Shown: positions 1 through 7,547 of the stretch, piece by piece
How the letters are laid out: each line of letters begins with the position of its first letter
Numbering within the stretch: position 1 is the first letter of the stretch
Origin: Bacteroides sp. CAG:443
GTDB lineage: Bacteria; Bacteroidota; Bacteroidia; Bacteroidales; Bacteroidaceae
Assembly (NCBI GenBank): GCA_000432735.1
Contig: FR887799.1
Span: 1-32,074, forward strand
Direction of reading: 5' to 3'
Length of the DNA: 32,074 nt
Position numbers and translations under genes: made by a program
The notes under the pieces: generated by a model
The model's input: only the letters and a program-made list of their open reading frames with translations
Database searches by the model: none
Told to the model about the DNA's origin: nothing

Positions 1-41
1 CGGATAATATTTAAACCGTCCAACTTTTTGGGGTCACTTCA
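1..41. mobile_element. End of an IS3-family (IS150-like) insertion sequence, cut by the window edge
   Basis: Bases 18-41 read GTCCAACTTTTTGGGG followed by TCACTTCA. The reverse complement begins TGAAGTGACCCC and runs on to AAAAAGTTGGAC, which has the form of terminal inverted repeats in the IS150 branch of the IS3 family (TG...GACCCC...GTTGGAC). The short open stretch ending in TAA at 12-14 could be the last codons of the transposase (orfB), but too little is present to say. The other end, the transposase body and any target duplication lie outside the window. Recognition rests on the terminal-repeat pattern only. Confidence 0.5.
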
Positions 42-82
42 CGGCCTGACAGCACGCGACAAGGTTTTCATCATTATGGGAA

Positions 83-373
83 TTATCTGCGGTAGAAACG
101 CAGCTCATTTTCCAACGTTTTTACTCTGTTTTGCAAGTTTTCTATTCTTTCTAGCAAGTGACGGATGGCATCAATTCCCTCTATATTGATGGACAAGTCA
201 TAATATAGATGGGTGTATTTTTCCAGCTCATTCAACTGAGAAGCCGGAAAGTAACTGGTATTATCGATTACTTCGATATCTATTAAGCCGCCTTCGCCCA
301 GCATGAGGACGAAGTCGGGTTCGATATTGCAATGTGTGCAATAATCGTTTATGATGATTAAATCGTTCTGCAT
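83..373 (-). CDS. cbpM: CbpM-like chaperone modulator (MerR-like)
   Basis: A 96-residue protein encoded 17 bases downstream of the CbpA-type DnaJ gene, in the same direction. CbpM proteins bind the J-domain of CbpA and block its co-chaperone activity toward DnaK. The N-terminal half (residues 1-50) fits the MerR-type winged-helix fold, including the IEPDFVLMLGEGGLI stretch. The C-terminal half, from about residue 70, is a predicted coiled coil (LLERIENLQNRVKTLENELRF). Length matches the family, which is about 100 residues. The assignment rests on this architecture together with the dnaJ neighbour. It probably shares a transcript with dnaJ, since no promoter is seen between them. Confidence 0.8.
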   Translation of the reverse strand: MQNDLIIINDYCTHCNIEPDFVLMLGEGGLIDIEVIDNTSYFPASQLNELEKYTHLYYDLSINIEGIDAIRHLLERIENLQNRVKTLENELRFYRR

Positions 374-390
374 AGTCGTACGGTTTTAAA

Positions 391-1338
391 TTATCCTTGC
401 TGTAACTGTCGGAACAAATCTTTCTGCTTTTCCGTCAGCGTGGTAGGAATAGTTACGTGATAAGTTACAATCAGGTCGCCTGTTGCGCCTTCCTGCTTGT
501 AGACAGGGAAACCTTTACCTTTCAGGCGTACCATCGCATCATTTTGAGTACCCGGACGAACTTTCAGTTTTACTTGTCCATCCAGTGTATTGACTGTAAC
601 TTCACCTCCCAGTACGGCCGTGTACAAGTCGATTGTTACATCTGTATACAAGTCATTGTCTTTCCGTTTGAAGACAGGGTCGTCGGGAATGACGAAGGTT
701 ATGTACAAATCTCCGTCGGGTCCACCGTTGGCTCCCTTGCCTCCATGACCTTTCAATTTGATAACCTGTCCGTTTGCCACTCCGGCCGGTACGGTAATAC
801 GTAATGTTTCACCGTTGATGCTGAACGTTTGCTTGTGCGTAGTAGCCGCTTCACGCAAAGACAGTTGTAAAGAAGCCTCAATATCCTGTCCGCGGAATCC
901 GCCCCTTGCACTACGTCCTCTGCCGGCTCCATGTCCGAACAGCTCTTCGAAGAAGTCGGAGAATCCGCTGGCGTTTCCACCAAATCCGTGCATGCCTTCT
1001 CCTCCAAAGCCACTCGTAAAATGTTGTCCGTCGGTAGAATACCAATATTCTCCGCCGTTACCTCCTCCGCCTTGAGCCCGATAAGCCTGTTGTTGTGCCT
1101 CAAACTCGTCGGCGTGTTTCCAGTTCTCCCCGTAAGCATCGTATTTCTTACGCTTTTCGGGGTCGCTCAGTACCTCGTTGGCTTCATTAATCGCCTGAAA
1201 CTTATCCTTGGCCGTAGGGTCGTTCGGATTCAAGTCCGGGTGATATTTGCGCGCCAACTTACGGAACGCTTTCTTGATATCGTCCTGGGTTGCCGTTTTG
1301 TCAACTCCAAGAACCTTGTAATAGTCTATATAAGCCAT
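391..1338 (-). CDS. cbpA: CbpA-type DnaJ co-chaperone (DnaJ class II)
   Basis: Stimulates the DnaK ATPase and delivers clients. From the chosen start (MAYIDYYKVLGV) the protein has 315 residues. The J-domain covers about residues 4-70 with the essential HPD at 33-35 (KYHPDLNPND). A Gly/Phe-rich linker follows (about 90-150), then two C-terminal beta-sandwich substrate domains (about 155-305). The four CxxCxGxG zinc repeats of classical DnaJ are absent, which defines the CbpA / DnaJ-C subtype. An upstream in-frame ATG at 1381-1383 would add 15 residues unlike any J-domain N-terminus, so I prefer the ATG at 1336-1338. The cbpM gene follows directly and would supply its modulator. Confidence 0.9.
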   Translation of the reverse strand: MAYIDYYKVLGVDKTATQDDIKKAFRKLARKYHPDLNPNDPTAKDKFQAINEANEVLSDPEKRKKYDAYGENWKHADEFEAQQQAYRAQGGGGNGGEYWYSTDGQHFTSGFGGEGMHGFGGNASGFSDFFEELFGHGAGRGRSARGGFRGQDIEASLQLSLREAATTHKQTFSINGETLRITVPAGVANGQVIKLKGHGGKGANGGPDGDLYITFVIPDDPVFKRKDNDLYTDVTIDLYTAVLGGEVTVNTLDGQVKLKVRPGTQNDAMVRLKGKGFPVYKQEGATGDLIVTYHVTIPTTLTEKQKDLFRQLQQG

Positions 1339-1441
1339 ACAGTCTGTTTTTTTTGTTAATGAATGACACAAAGAATGTGCCACGTTGTCCTTTTGTTAAC
1401 AGACTTTTAACCATATTGAAAGCTATTTATCTTTTTCAAGG

Positions 1442-1472
1442 TTTGGCAGGCTGTTTTCTTCCATTATCTTTG
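1442..1472 (+). promoter_or_regulatory. Bacteroidota-type promoter for the 5'-nucleotidase gene
   Basis: TTTG at 1442-1445 and TATCTTTG at 1465-1472 are separated by 19 bases, matching the -33/-7 consensus (TTTG, TAnnTTTG) of the Bacteroidota primary sigma factor. Transcription should start near 1479, giving a leader of about 70 bases. Confidence 0.75.
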
Positions 1473-1547
1473 TGGTATTGAATTAATCATGGTATGCGGA
1501 GCCTGACAAATTGTCGCTTGTATGCCGTCTTAATCTATTAATTTGTT

Positions 1548-3284
1548 ATGAAATTACTGATTTGTCTGATGACGCTTTTAGGGCTTGGAAGCCTGAGCGC
1601 AGTTCATGCTTCACAAGACGGTGAGGTAACTTTGAAATTAATCGAAACCAGCGATGTGCATGGTTGTTATTTTCCTTATGATTTTATTCGTAATAAACCC
1701 ATGAAAGGGAGCCTGGCCCGTGTGTCTTCGTATGTGAAAGAACAGCGGGAGAAGTATGAAAATGTCATACTGATGGACAACGGAGATATTCTTCAAGGAC
1801 AGCCGGTTGCCTATTATTATAATTATATGGATACAATATCGGAGCATGTATGTGCCGCCATGCTGAATTATATGAAGTACGATGTAGGTACAATGGGTAA
1901 TCACGACGTAGAAACCGGACATGCCGTGTACGACCGATGGGTACGTCAGTGCAACTTTCCGGTGTTGGGAGCCAATATTGTCGATAACAAGACCGGAAAG
2001 CCGTATCTGCCACCTTATCAGATTATAGAGAAAGAAGGGGTGAAAATAGCTATACTCGGTATGATAACTCCTGCCATTCCTTCGTGGCTTCCCGAGCAGT
2101 TGTGGAGCGGTCTGCATTTTGAAGACATGGAAGACTGCGCACGCAAGTGGGTGAAAATTATTCGTGAAAAGGAAAATCCGGATGTTTTAGTCGGACTGTT
2201 TCACGCCGGGCCTGAGGGAAACAAGCTCGACAATGTAGTAGAAAACGGTTCCGGCAACGTGGCAAAGAGTGTTCCGGGCTTCGATGTGGTATTTATGGGA
2301 CACGATCATACGAGGAGATATGAGAAAGTAGTCAATGTAGAAGGGGATTCTGTCTTGTTGATTGATCCAGCCAATATGTCAAAGGTGGTTTCGGAAGTTA
2401 CTTTTACGATAAAGAAACAGGATGGAAAAGTCGTTTCCAAACAGGTAGAAGGTAAGCTGGTAAACATGGACGGATATGCGCCGGATGCGGATTTTCTGAA
2501 TATATTTTCAGGAGCGTATGAAACCACTATGGATTTTGTTTCGCGGAACATCGGACGAATTGAGCATACCATTTCCTCAAAAGAGGCGTTCTTTGGCCCT
2601 TCTGCCTTCGTCGATTTGATTCATCAGTTGCAACTGGATATTACCGGAGCGGATATTTCGTTCTGTGCTCCGCTGTCGGCTTATGCGGAAATCAAGAAAG
2701 GCGATATCTGTGTGAGCGACATGTTTAACCTGTATAAGTATGAGAACCTACTGTATACGATGAAGCTGACAGGCAAGGAAATCAAGGATTTTCTGGAAAT
2801 GTCGTATGCACTTTGGACAAATCAGATGCAATCACCCGACGATCACCTGATGTTGCTCAATGAGGAAGATAATGGATTCGGCCGTTTCAAGAATCCAAGT
2901 TTTAATTTCGATTCGGCGGCAGGTATTATTTATACCGTGGATGTGACGAAGCCTCAGGGAGAAAAGATTCGGATAGAGCGTATGGCAAACGGAGAACCTT
3001 TTGATTTGAATAAGACCTATCGGGTGGCGGTCAACTCATATCGTGGAAACGGCGGAGGCGATTTGCTGACGAAAGGTGCAGGCATTCCCAAAACAGAATT
3101 GGCCAAACGGATCGTTTATTCTACCGATAAAGATTTACGCTATTATCTGATGAAACGTATTGAGGAAGTAAAGGTGCTCGATCCGAAACCTTTGAATCAG
3201 TGGAAATTTATTCCGGAAGAGTGGATTGTTCCTGCCTCGAAAAGAGATTATGAAATCTTGTTCGGAGAGAAAGCTTCGGAATAG
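1548..3284 (+). CDS. Secreted 5'-nucleotidase / 2',3'-cyclic phosphodiesterase family metallophosphatase
   Basis: A 578-residue exported phosphoesterase that probably releases phosphate and nucleosides from extracellular or periplasmic nucleotides. Residues 1-22 form a signal peptide (hydrophobic LLICLMTLLGLGSL, cleavage after VHA). The metallophosphatase domain has the dinuclear-metal motifs in order: D36-x-H38 in TSDVHGCY, D80 in MDNGDILQG, N118-H119-D120 in GNHDVETG, H219 in GLFHAGPEG and G251-H-D-H254. The C-terminal domain (about 330-560) fits the 5'-nucleotidase substrate-recognition domain, with SYRGNGGGDLL near residue 500. It stands alone, with its own promoter and terminator. The exact substrate cannot be read from the sequence. 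Confidence 0.85.
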   Translation: MKLLICLMTLLGLGSLSAVHASQDGEVTLKLIETSDVHGCYFPYDFIRNKPMKGSLARVSSYVKEQREKYENVILMDNGDILQGQPVAYYYNYMDTISEHVCAAMLNYMKYDVGTMGNHDVETGHAVYDRWVRQCNFPVLGANIVDNKTGKPYLPPYQIIEKEGVKIAILGMITPAIPSWLPEQLWSGLHFEDMEDCARKWVKIIREKENPDVLVGLFHAGPEGNKLDNVVENGSGNVAKSVPGFDVVFMGHDHTRRYEKVVNVEGDSVLLIDPANMSKVVSEVTFTIKKQDGKVVSKQVEGKLVNMDGYAPDADFLNIFSGAYETTMDFVSRNIGRIEHTISSKEAFFGPSAFVDLIHQLQLDITGADISFCAPLSAYAEIKKGDICVSDMFNLYKYENLLYTMKLTGKEIKDFLEMSYALWTNQMQSPDDHLMLLNEEDNGFGRFKNPSFNFDSAAGIIYTVDVTKPQGEKIRIERMANGEPFDLNKTYRVAVNSYRGNGGGDLLTKGAGIPKTELAKRIVYSTDKDLRYYLMKRIEEVKVLDPKPLNQWKFIPEEWIVPASKRDYEILFGEKASE

Positions 3285-3320
3285 GATGTGTCACTGAAAA
3301 TGTGGGCGGAAATGAAGAGA

Positions 3321-3363
3321 AACGTGCCGATGTTTTACTGCAAACGTCGGCACGTTTTTTTCT
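3321..3363 (+). terminator. Rho-independent terminator after the 5'-nucleotidase gene
   Basis: A stem of about 15 bp (AACGTGCCGATGTTT at 3321-3335 against AAACGTCGGCACGTT at 3342-3356, with one G-U pair), loop TACTGC, followed by a run of T to 3361. Confidence 0.9.
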
Positions 3364-3449
3364 TGTAAGTCGAGGCCGTTTCAATCGGTTGGTTGAGGCT
3401 GTAAAACGAAAAAATCCCTCTTTTCTGTGAAAAAAATCTTTGTTTTCAT

Positions 3450-3479
3450 TTTGCAAGTTGAAAGAAAACCGTAAATTTG
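3450..3479 (+). promoter_or_regulatory. Promoter of the tRNA-Thr gene
   Basis: TTTG at 3450-3453 and TAAATTTG at 3472-3479 are 18 bases apart, close to the Bacteroidota consensus and 25 bases upstream of the tRNA 5' end. Confidence 0.65.
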
Positions 3480-3504
3480 CATCGCTTTTCACAAATAAGG
3501 CACT

Positions 3505-3577
3505 GCCGAAATAACTCAGTTGGTAGAGTAACTCATTCGTAATGAGTAAGTCGCGGGTTCGAGTCCCGCTTTCGGCT
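3505..3577 (+). tRNA. tRNA-Thr (anticodon CGT)
   Basis: The cloverleaf can be folded by eye. The acceptor stem GCCGAAA (3505-3511) pairs with TTTCGGC (3570-3576). The anticodon stem ACTCA/TGAGT carries the loop TTCGTAA with anticodon CGT, which reads ACG threonine codons. The T stem GCGGG/CCCGC carries the loop TTCGAGT. CCA is not encoded. The transcript has its own promoter and terminator. Confidence 0.95.
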
Positions 3578-3582
3578 CTCGT

Positions 3583-3620
3583 AAAAGAGGTATGTTTCCA
3601 GTGCGGAACATACCTCTTTT
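3583..3620 (+). terminator. Terminator after tRNA-Thr
   Basis: AAAAGAGGTATGTT (3583-3596) is complementary to AACATACCTCTTTT (3607-3620), a 14-bp stem with a 10-base interior in which CC/GG can also pair. The stem ends in a T run. Confidence 0.85.
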
Positions 3621-3685
3621 CATTTTCTTATCGTTTCCTTTTGCAGAGCTTATAGTAATAAATGAAAATAAAATCACCTCGTTAT

Positions 3686-3717
3686 TTTGCTATTTTAGTC
3701 TAACTATCCTATTTTTG
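3686..3717 (+). promoter_or_regulatory. Promoter for the CoA-transferase gene
   Basis: TTTG at 3686-3689 and TATTTTTG at 3710-3717 with a 20-base spacer match the Bacteroidota consensus. The expected transcription start near 3724 lies downstream of a possible GTG start at 3717, which supports the ATG at 3753 as the real start. Confidence 0.75.
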
Positions 3718-3752
3718 TGTCAAAATATTACAATAATTACATTTTATACAAC

Positions 3753-5246
3753 ATGAAATACCCTTTTATTTCAGCAGAAGAGGCTGCTGCAATCATTCAC
3801 AACGGGAACACGATAGGTATAGGAGGCTTTTCGTCAGTAGGAACACCTAAGGCAGTTCCGGAAGCGTTGGCTCGTTATGCCGAAAAACTACATGCGGAAG
3901 GTAAAGAATTTAAAGTGGGACTTATTACCGGGGGAGCCACCGGCTGTCAGGTAGATTCGGCACTGGCATTGGCACATGCTGTATCTTTCCGTACTCCTTT
4001 TCAGTCGAACAAGGACATGCGTAATGCCATCAATAGCGGCGAAGTGCAATATTACGATGTACATCTTTCGCAGATAGGGCAGGATGTACGCTATGGTTTC
4101 TTGGGAGATGTAGATGTAGCCATTGTTGAGGCTTCCGATATAACAGAGGATGGGGAGATTATTCTCAGTACTTCGGTAGGTATTTCGCCTACATTGGTGA
4201 AAGTAGCTCATAAAGTCATTATTGAACTGAACGAAGCACATACCGGCAAGCTGACCGGAATGCACGATATTTATATTCCTGAAACTCCGCCGTGCCGAAA
4301 AGAGATTCCGATTTACCGGGTGAACGACCGTGCAGGAAGCATCAGCGTAAAGGTTGCTCCCGAAAAGGTGGTAGGAGTTGTGCGTACCAACGAACGTGAT
4401 CAGATAGCTGCCTTTACACCGCTAAACGAGACCACCAGCCGGATCGGTCAGAACGTAGCCGATTTTCTTTTAGGAGAATATCAGCGGGGAGCCATCCCTC
4501 GTGAGTTCCTTCCCCTGCAGTCGGGGGTAGGAAATATTGCCAATGCTGTATTGGGAGCCTTGGGAGCCGACAGTAAGTTACCGGCTTTTTCCATGTATAC
4601 TGAGGTAATCCAGAATTCGGTTATCGACCTGATGATGCAGGAACGCATCCGTTTTGTGGCAGGAAGTTCCTTAACGCTGTCCGACGACCGATTGGATATG
4701 CTTTATAGTCACATCGACGAGCTGAGGGAGCGTATATTATTGCGTCCGCAGGAAATTACAAACCATCCGGAAATGATTCGTCGGCTGGGTATCATAGCGG
4801 TCAACACAGCCTTGGAAGCCGATATTTTCGGCAATGTAAACAGTACTCATGTGCTGGGTAGCAAGATGATGAACGGCATTGGCGGATCGGCAGATTTTGC
4901 ACGAAATGCCTACCTTTCTATATTTACCACTCCTTCTACGGCAAAGAACGGACTGATTTCGTCTATTGTTCCTCATGTGTCGCACGTAGACAGTACGGAG
5001 CACGATGTACGGATTCTGGTAACCGAACAGGGAGTAGCCGACCTGCGCGGCAAGTCACCGTCGCAGCGGGCACGTTGCATTATCGAAAACTGTGCGCATC
5101 CCGATTACAAGGAACTGCTCTGGGATTATCTGAAACTTTCGGAAGGCAAGAGCTGTCATACACCTATGTCCTTGCGGAATGCCCTGAAGATGCACATTGC
5201 CTTTGCCGAAACAGGGGATATGCATAATACAAAATTTGAACTATAA
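3753..5246 (+). CDS. Succinate/acetate CoA-transferase (acetyl-CoA hydrolase/transferase family)
   Basis: A 497-residue class I CoA-transferase that swaps CoA between carboxylic acids, probably succinyl-CoA and acetate, in the succinate/propionate/acetate fermentation typical of Bacteroidales. N-terminal MKYPFISAEEAAAIIHNGNTIG and the GIGGFSSVGTPKAVPEAL loop are typical of the Cat1/AarC branch. The likely catalytic glutamate is E284 in MYTEVIQNSVIDL, preceded by LQSGVGNIANAVLGALG. The C-terminal VTEQGVADLRGKSP is also a family hallmark. Length (about 500) is normal. The frame stays open upstream to a GTG at 3717, but that codon overlaps the -7 box, so the ATG at 3753 is chosen. Monocistronic. 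Confidence 0.88.
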   Translation: MKYPFISAEEAAAIIHNGNTIGIGGFSSVGTPKAVPEALARYAEKLHAEGKEFKVGLITGGATGCQVDSALALAHAVSFRTPFQSNKDMRNAINSGEVQYYDVHLSQIGQDVRYGFLGDVDVAIVEASDITEDGEIILSTSVGISPTLVKVAHKVIIELNEAHTGKLTGMHDIYIPETPPCRKEIPIYRVNDRAGSISVKVAPEKVVGVVRTNERDQIAAFTPLNETTSRIGQNVADFLLGEYQRGAIPREFLPLQSGVGNIANAVLGALGADSKLPAFSMYTEVIQNSVIDLMMQERIRFVAGSSLTLSDDRLDMLYSHIDELRERILLRPQEITNHPEMIRRLGIIAVNTALEADIFGNVNSTHVLGSKMMNGIGGSADFARNAYLSIFTTPSTAKNGLISSIVPHVSHVDSTEHDVRILVTEQGVADLRGKSPSQRARCIIENCAHPDYKELLWDYLKLSEGKSCHTPMSLRNALKMHIAFAETGDMHNTKFEL

Positions 5247-5267
5247 GCGTACGCTTGGATAAAAGAA

Positions 5268-5304
5268 AAACGGCATTTGTTTCGTCGGGGAGCAAATGCC
5301 GTTT
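5268..5304. terminator. Bidirectional terminator between convergent genes
   Basis: AAACGGCATTTG (5268-5279) pairs with CAAATGCCGTTT (5293-5304). It is flanked by an A-rich left side and a T-rich right side, so it can stop both the CoA-transferase transcript (+) and the small monooxygenase-like gene (-). Confidence 0.85.
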
Positions 5305-5312
5305 GTTTCATA

Positions 5313-5588
5313 TTAGAATTCGAATTTTTCCATCTTCATTTCAGCCAGTTCTTCAATCTGCGGAACCAGAGTCATAAAGTGAGGAGTGTGCCCGTGAGCC
5401 GACAACGATTCAGCATCTTTCCATGTTTCGCAAATCATCAGCACATCGTGGCGAGTTGCGCTTTCGAATACATCGTAAGCAATACAGCCGTTATCTTTCT
5501 GTGATGCAGCTACCAGTTCCTTTGCAGCAACGAGTACTGCTTCACGTTTTTCTTCCTTTACTCTAATAAAAACATTTAGTCTAATCAT
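5313..5588 (-). CDS. Antibiotic biosynthesis monooxygenase (ABM) domain protein, YgiN-like
   Basis: A 91-residue protein of the dimeric alpha/beta ferredoxin-like ABM fold. It begins with the beta strand IRLNVFIRVKEEKREAVLVAAKELVAAS and contains the typical GCIAYDVFESATRHDVLMICETWKD-type core (residues 36-60) and the SAHGHTPHF stretch with conserved histidines. Relatives are putative quinol monooxygenases (E. coli YgiN) or small cofactor-free oxygenases, and many have no known substrate. It stands alone, between a terminator on each side. Function beyond the fold is not determinable. Confidence 0.8.
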   Translation of the reverse strand: MIRLNVFIRVKEEKREAVLVAAKELVAASQKDNGCIAYDVFESATRHDVLMICETWKDAESLSAHGHTPHFMTLVPQIEELAEMKMEKFEF

Positions 5589-5657
5589 ACGTCTTATTTT
5601 TTAGTTTGGTTAATAGATATATTGAAATTACTATTTCCTTTTCGTAGAACAAACAAT

Positions 5658-5705
5658 AAAGGGCGAAAGATTAAGTTTTTTGTATATCTTAACTTTTCGC
5701 CCTTT
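5658..5705 (-). terminator. Terminator of the thrE-like gene
   Basis: AAAGGGCGAAAGATTAAG (5658-5675) pairs with CTTAACTTTTCGCCCTTT (5688-5705), 18 positions with one mismatch and one wobble. It lies directly downstream of the minus-strand exporter gene, and the minus strand after the stem is T-rich. Confidence 0.8.
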
Positions 5706-5730
5706 CTGTATCTTTCTTATGATAGATTGA

Positions 5731-7116
5731 TTACCATTCTACAAATTTGCCTCTGGCCTTGCGTTCCTTCAGGATAGCAGCCAGCCGTTTGTTCTTCGAT
5801 GCGGCAATATATTTACGTCCGAAGATGTTCGGAATGGCAACGCCCAATGCAATACACATGATAACCAGTCCGGAGTTTACACCGCTTTCGATGGCTTTCA
5901 TCAGCGGAGTAACCTGATCGATAGACTGTACATTCATGTTAATCAAGCCGAACAGCATACGGTACATCAGTACTCCCGGAATCATCGGGATAACAGAAGG
6001 AATAGTCAATACGTGGTTGGGGACGTGGAACCAATGTACTGCTTTAATGGCAATGATACTTACCACAACAGCACCGGCAAACGAACCGATGACAAGACCC
6101 ATATCCAAACCGATATTGTTGGTACTTGGACCCAAGTTTACGAAGTTACGCGTACATACTGCTATGATACCTCCTATGGCTACTACCCACAGCAGACGGC
6201 GCTGGATATTGAAAATCATGGAGAATCCCATAGCAGAAATCGCTGCTGCAATGGCGTATTCCCAATAAGCATGATGAGGAACCATACTGATGGTAGGGAA
6301 GAAGTTGGCAATGCTGCACAGTTTCACGGCAAATGCAATACCAAATGCCATAGCAGCCACCATCAGCAACGTGTTGACGGCACGGACAATACCTACCTGA
6401 ATATAATTGTCGAGCATATCATCGACGAAATTGATCAATGGAACACCGGGGACGATGAACAGCGCACACGCCAGCAGCGGATGCCACGGTGTGCTGGTCC
6501 ATTCGGCAGGGAGGAACGTGGAAGCCCATGCGAGCATGGTAGCAACGAAAGCAGAAATGGCGATGCCCATGTAATGATTCAAGCCCGATTCGTTACATTT
6601 CTGACGAAGGCGCATGCCGAGGATGGCGGCAATGGAAGCGTAAAGGAAGGCCATCCAGTCGCAACCGAACTGAATACAGAATCCGCCGCAGGCGAAACCT
6701 GCTCCGATGGCTACCTGGGTAGGGGTGTAATTACGTTTCTTGGTACGAATTTTTTCCAGCTCTTCCTCATACTGGTCGAGCGTATAGTCTTGTTCTATTG
6801 CTCTCCATGAGAGTTTGCTGACTTCAGAAATGGCGGTCATGTTTACGCCGTGACCTTCAATGCGTTGGAATTTGGTGAACGAATAATCACCGTCACTTAC
6901 ATTCACCATCAGCATGGTGAAACTTACATTAATGTGCAACTTTTCTTCGGGGATACCTAAGTAAGCTGCTGTACGCTTCATGTTTCTCACGATTCGGTTG
7001 GTGTCGGCCAAACTCTCCACCAAGAGTTTTCCTGTACGAAGCAAAAGATCAACACGTCGGTGTAACTGCTGGTCGTGAATCTTTACAGTAGTCTCTAATT
7101 GTTCCTCTAATATCAT
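5731..7116 (-). CDS. Threonine/serine exporter, ThrE family
   Basis: A 461-residue inner-membrane protein joining the two modules (ThrE and ThrE_2, formerly DUF1212 and DUF3815) that in other bacteria are either fused or separate. Residues about 1-125 are soluble (DLLLRTGKLLVESLADTNRI..., VSFTMLMVNVSDGDYSF). From about 135 to 440 there are roughly ten hydrophobic segments, including the conserved GFACGGFCIQFGCDW and LFIVPGVPLINFVDDMLDN, then VPSVIPMIPGVLMYRMLFG-like residues in the second module. Family members export L-threonine and L-serine using the proton gradient. The ATG at 7114-7116 gives the expected N-terminus. Confidence 0.88.
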   Translation of the reverse strand: MILEEQLETTVKIHDQQLHRRVDLLLRTGKLLVESLADTNRIVRNMKRTAAYLGIPEEKLHINVSFTMLMVNVSDGDYSFTKFQRIEGHGVNMTAISEVSKLSWRAIEQDYTLDQYEEELEKIRTKKRNYTPTQVAIGAGFACGGFCIQFGCDWMAFLYASIAAILGMRLRQKCNESGLNHYMGIAISAFVATMLAWASTFLPAEWTSTPWHPLLACALFIVPGVPLINFVDDMLDNYIQVGIVRAVNTLLMVAAMAFGIAFAVKLCSIANFFPTISMVPHHAYWEYAIAAAISAMGFSMIFNIQRRLLWVVAIGGIIAVCTRNFVNLGPSTNNIGLDMGLVIGSFAGAVVVSIIAIKAVHWFHVPNHVLTIPSVIPMIPGVLMYRMLFGLINMNVQSIDQVTPLMKAIESGVNSGLVIMCIALGVAIPNIFGRKYIAASKNKRLAAILKERKARGKFVEW

Positions 7117-7141
7117 TTTGTCTAAAGATTTTTTTCGGTTG

Positions 7142-7149
7142 CAAAGTTA
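7142..7149 (-). promoter_or_regulatory. -7 element for the thrE-like gene
   Basis: On the minus strand this reads TAACTTTG followed by C, matching TAnnTTTG, 25 bases upstream of the start codon. No convincing -33 TTTG is visible at the expected distance. Confidence 0.5.
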
Positions 7150-7231
7150 GCAAATATTTTATTCAGACATGGGCTTTTATCCGTTGAAAGTACGAAAAAA
7201 GATGGAAGAAAGCTCGTGAAGTCTTTTCCGG

Positions 7232-7285
7232 TTTTTGTACAAAAAAAATCAGATTTTGTACAAAAAATGTAAAAATTTGTACAAA
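7232..7285. repeat. Three TTTGTACAAA palindromes at 21-bp spacing
   Basis: Perfect palindromes centred on TGTACA lie at 7232-7245, 7254-7265 and 7276-7285. Their centres are exactly 21 bp apart (two helical turns), so all three face the same side of the helix. This fits a multi-site operator for a dimeric regulator. They lie about 83 bp upstream of the thrE -7 box and about 230 bp upstream of that of the efflux operon. A second such array occurs at 21523-21577. The binding factor is unknown to me. Confidence 0.75.
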
Positions 7286-7516
7286 AAGCAAGCAAAACTT
7301 CCGCTAGTTTGTTGTTTATCCGCTCGAATTTATGGAAAAAGATCGGGATGATTGCTGTATTTATCTATGCTTGCGAGTGTGGAAACGATGGAATATGGGG
7401 TATGAATATGCGGTCCGGGTGTGGATATTTTCCACAAATTGTCAGAAAAATCCTCAATGTCTGTTTAATGGATATACTCATCTGTCCCTGATTTTCAATA
7501 AATAAAAATATTTTCG

Positions 7517-7524
7517 TATCTTTG
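7517..7524 (+). promoter_or_regulatory. -7 element of the RND efflux operon promoter
   Basis: TATCTTTG followed by GC, matching TAnnTTTG, 23 bases upstream of the ATG at 7548. The -33 region is AT-rich without a clear TTTG. Confidence 0.55.
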
Positions 7525-7547
7525 GCACAAGTATTGCCCTTGTTCCT

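Larger units (their letters stand above)
7117..7547. other. Divergent intergenic region, thrE to efflux operon
   Basis: A 431-base AT-rich gap between divergently transcribed genes. It contains the probable -7 boxes of both flanking genes and a triple TTTGTACAAA palindrome array, all listed separately. Short open frames here (for example 7309-7491) have no family resemblance and are not called. Confidence 0.6.

Noticed and set aside
1..195. Plus-strand open frame running from the left edge over cbpM
   Set aside because: It overlaps the well-supported cbpM in antisense and crosses the apparent insertion-sequence end.
753..1139. Open frames on both strands inside the dnaJ gene
   Set aside because: They lie out of frame within a gene with clear J-domain and substrate-domain features, and their translations show no family pattern.
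6013..6810. 265-codon plus-strand open frame
   Set aside because: Antisense shadow of the ThrE-type exporter. The translation is low-complexity and charged with no recognisable domain.
7309..7491. 60-codon open frame in the thrE-efflux gap
   Set aside because: No start signal, no family resemblance, and it lies within regulatory DNA.
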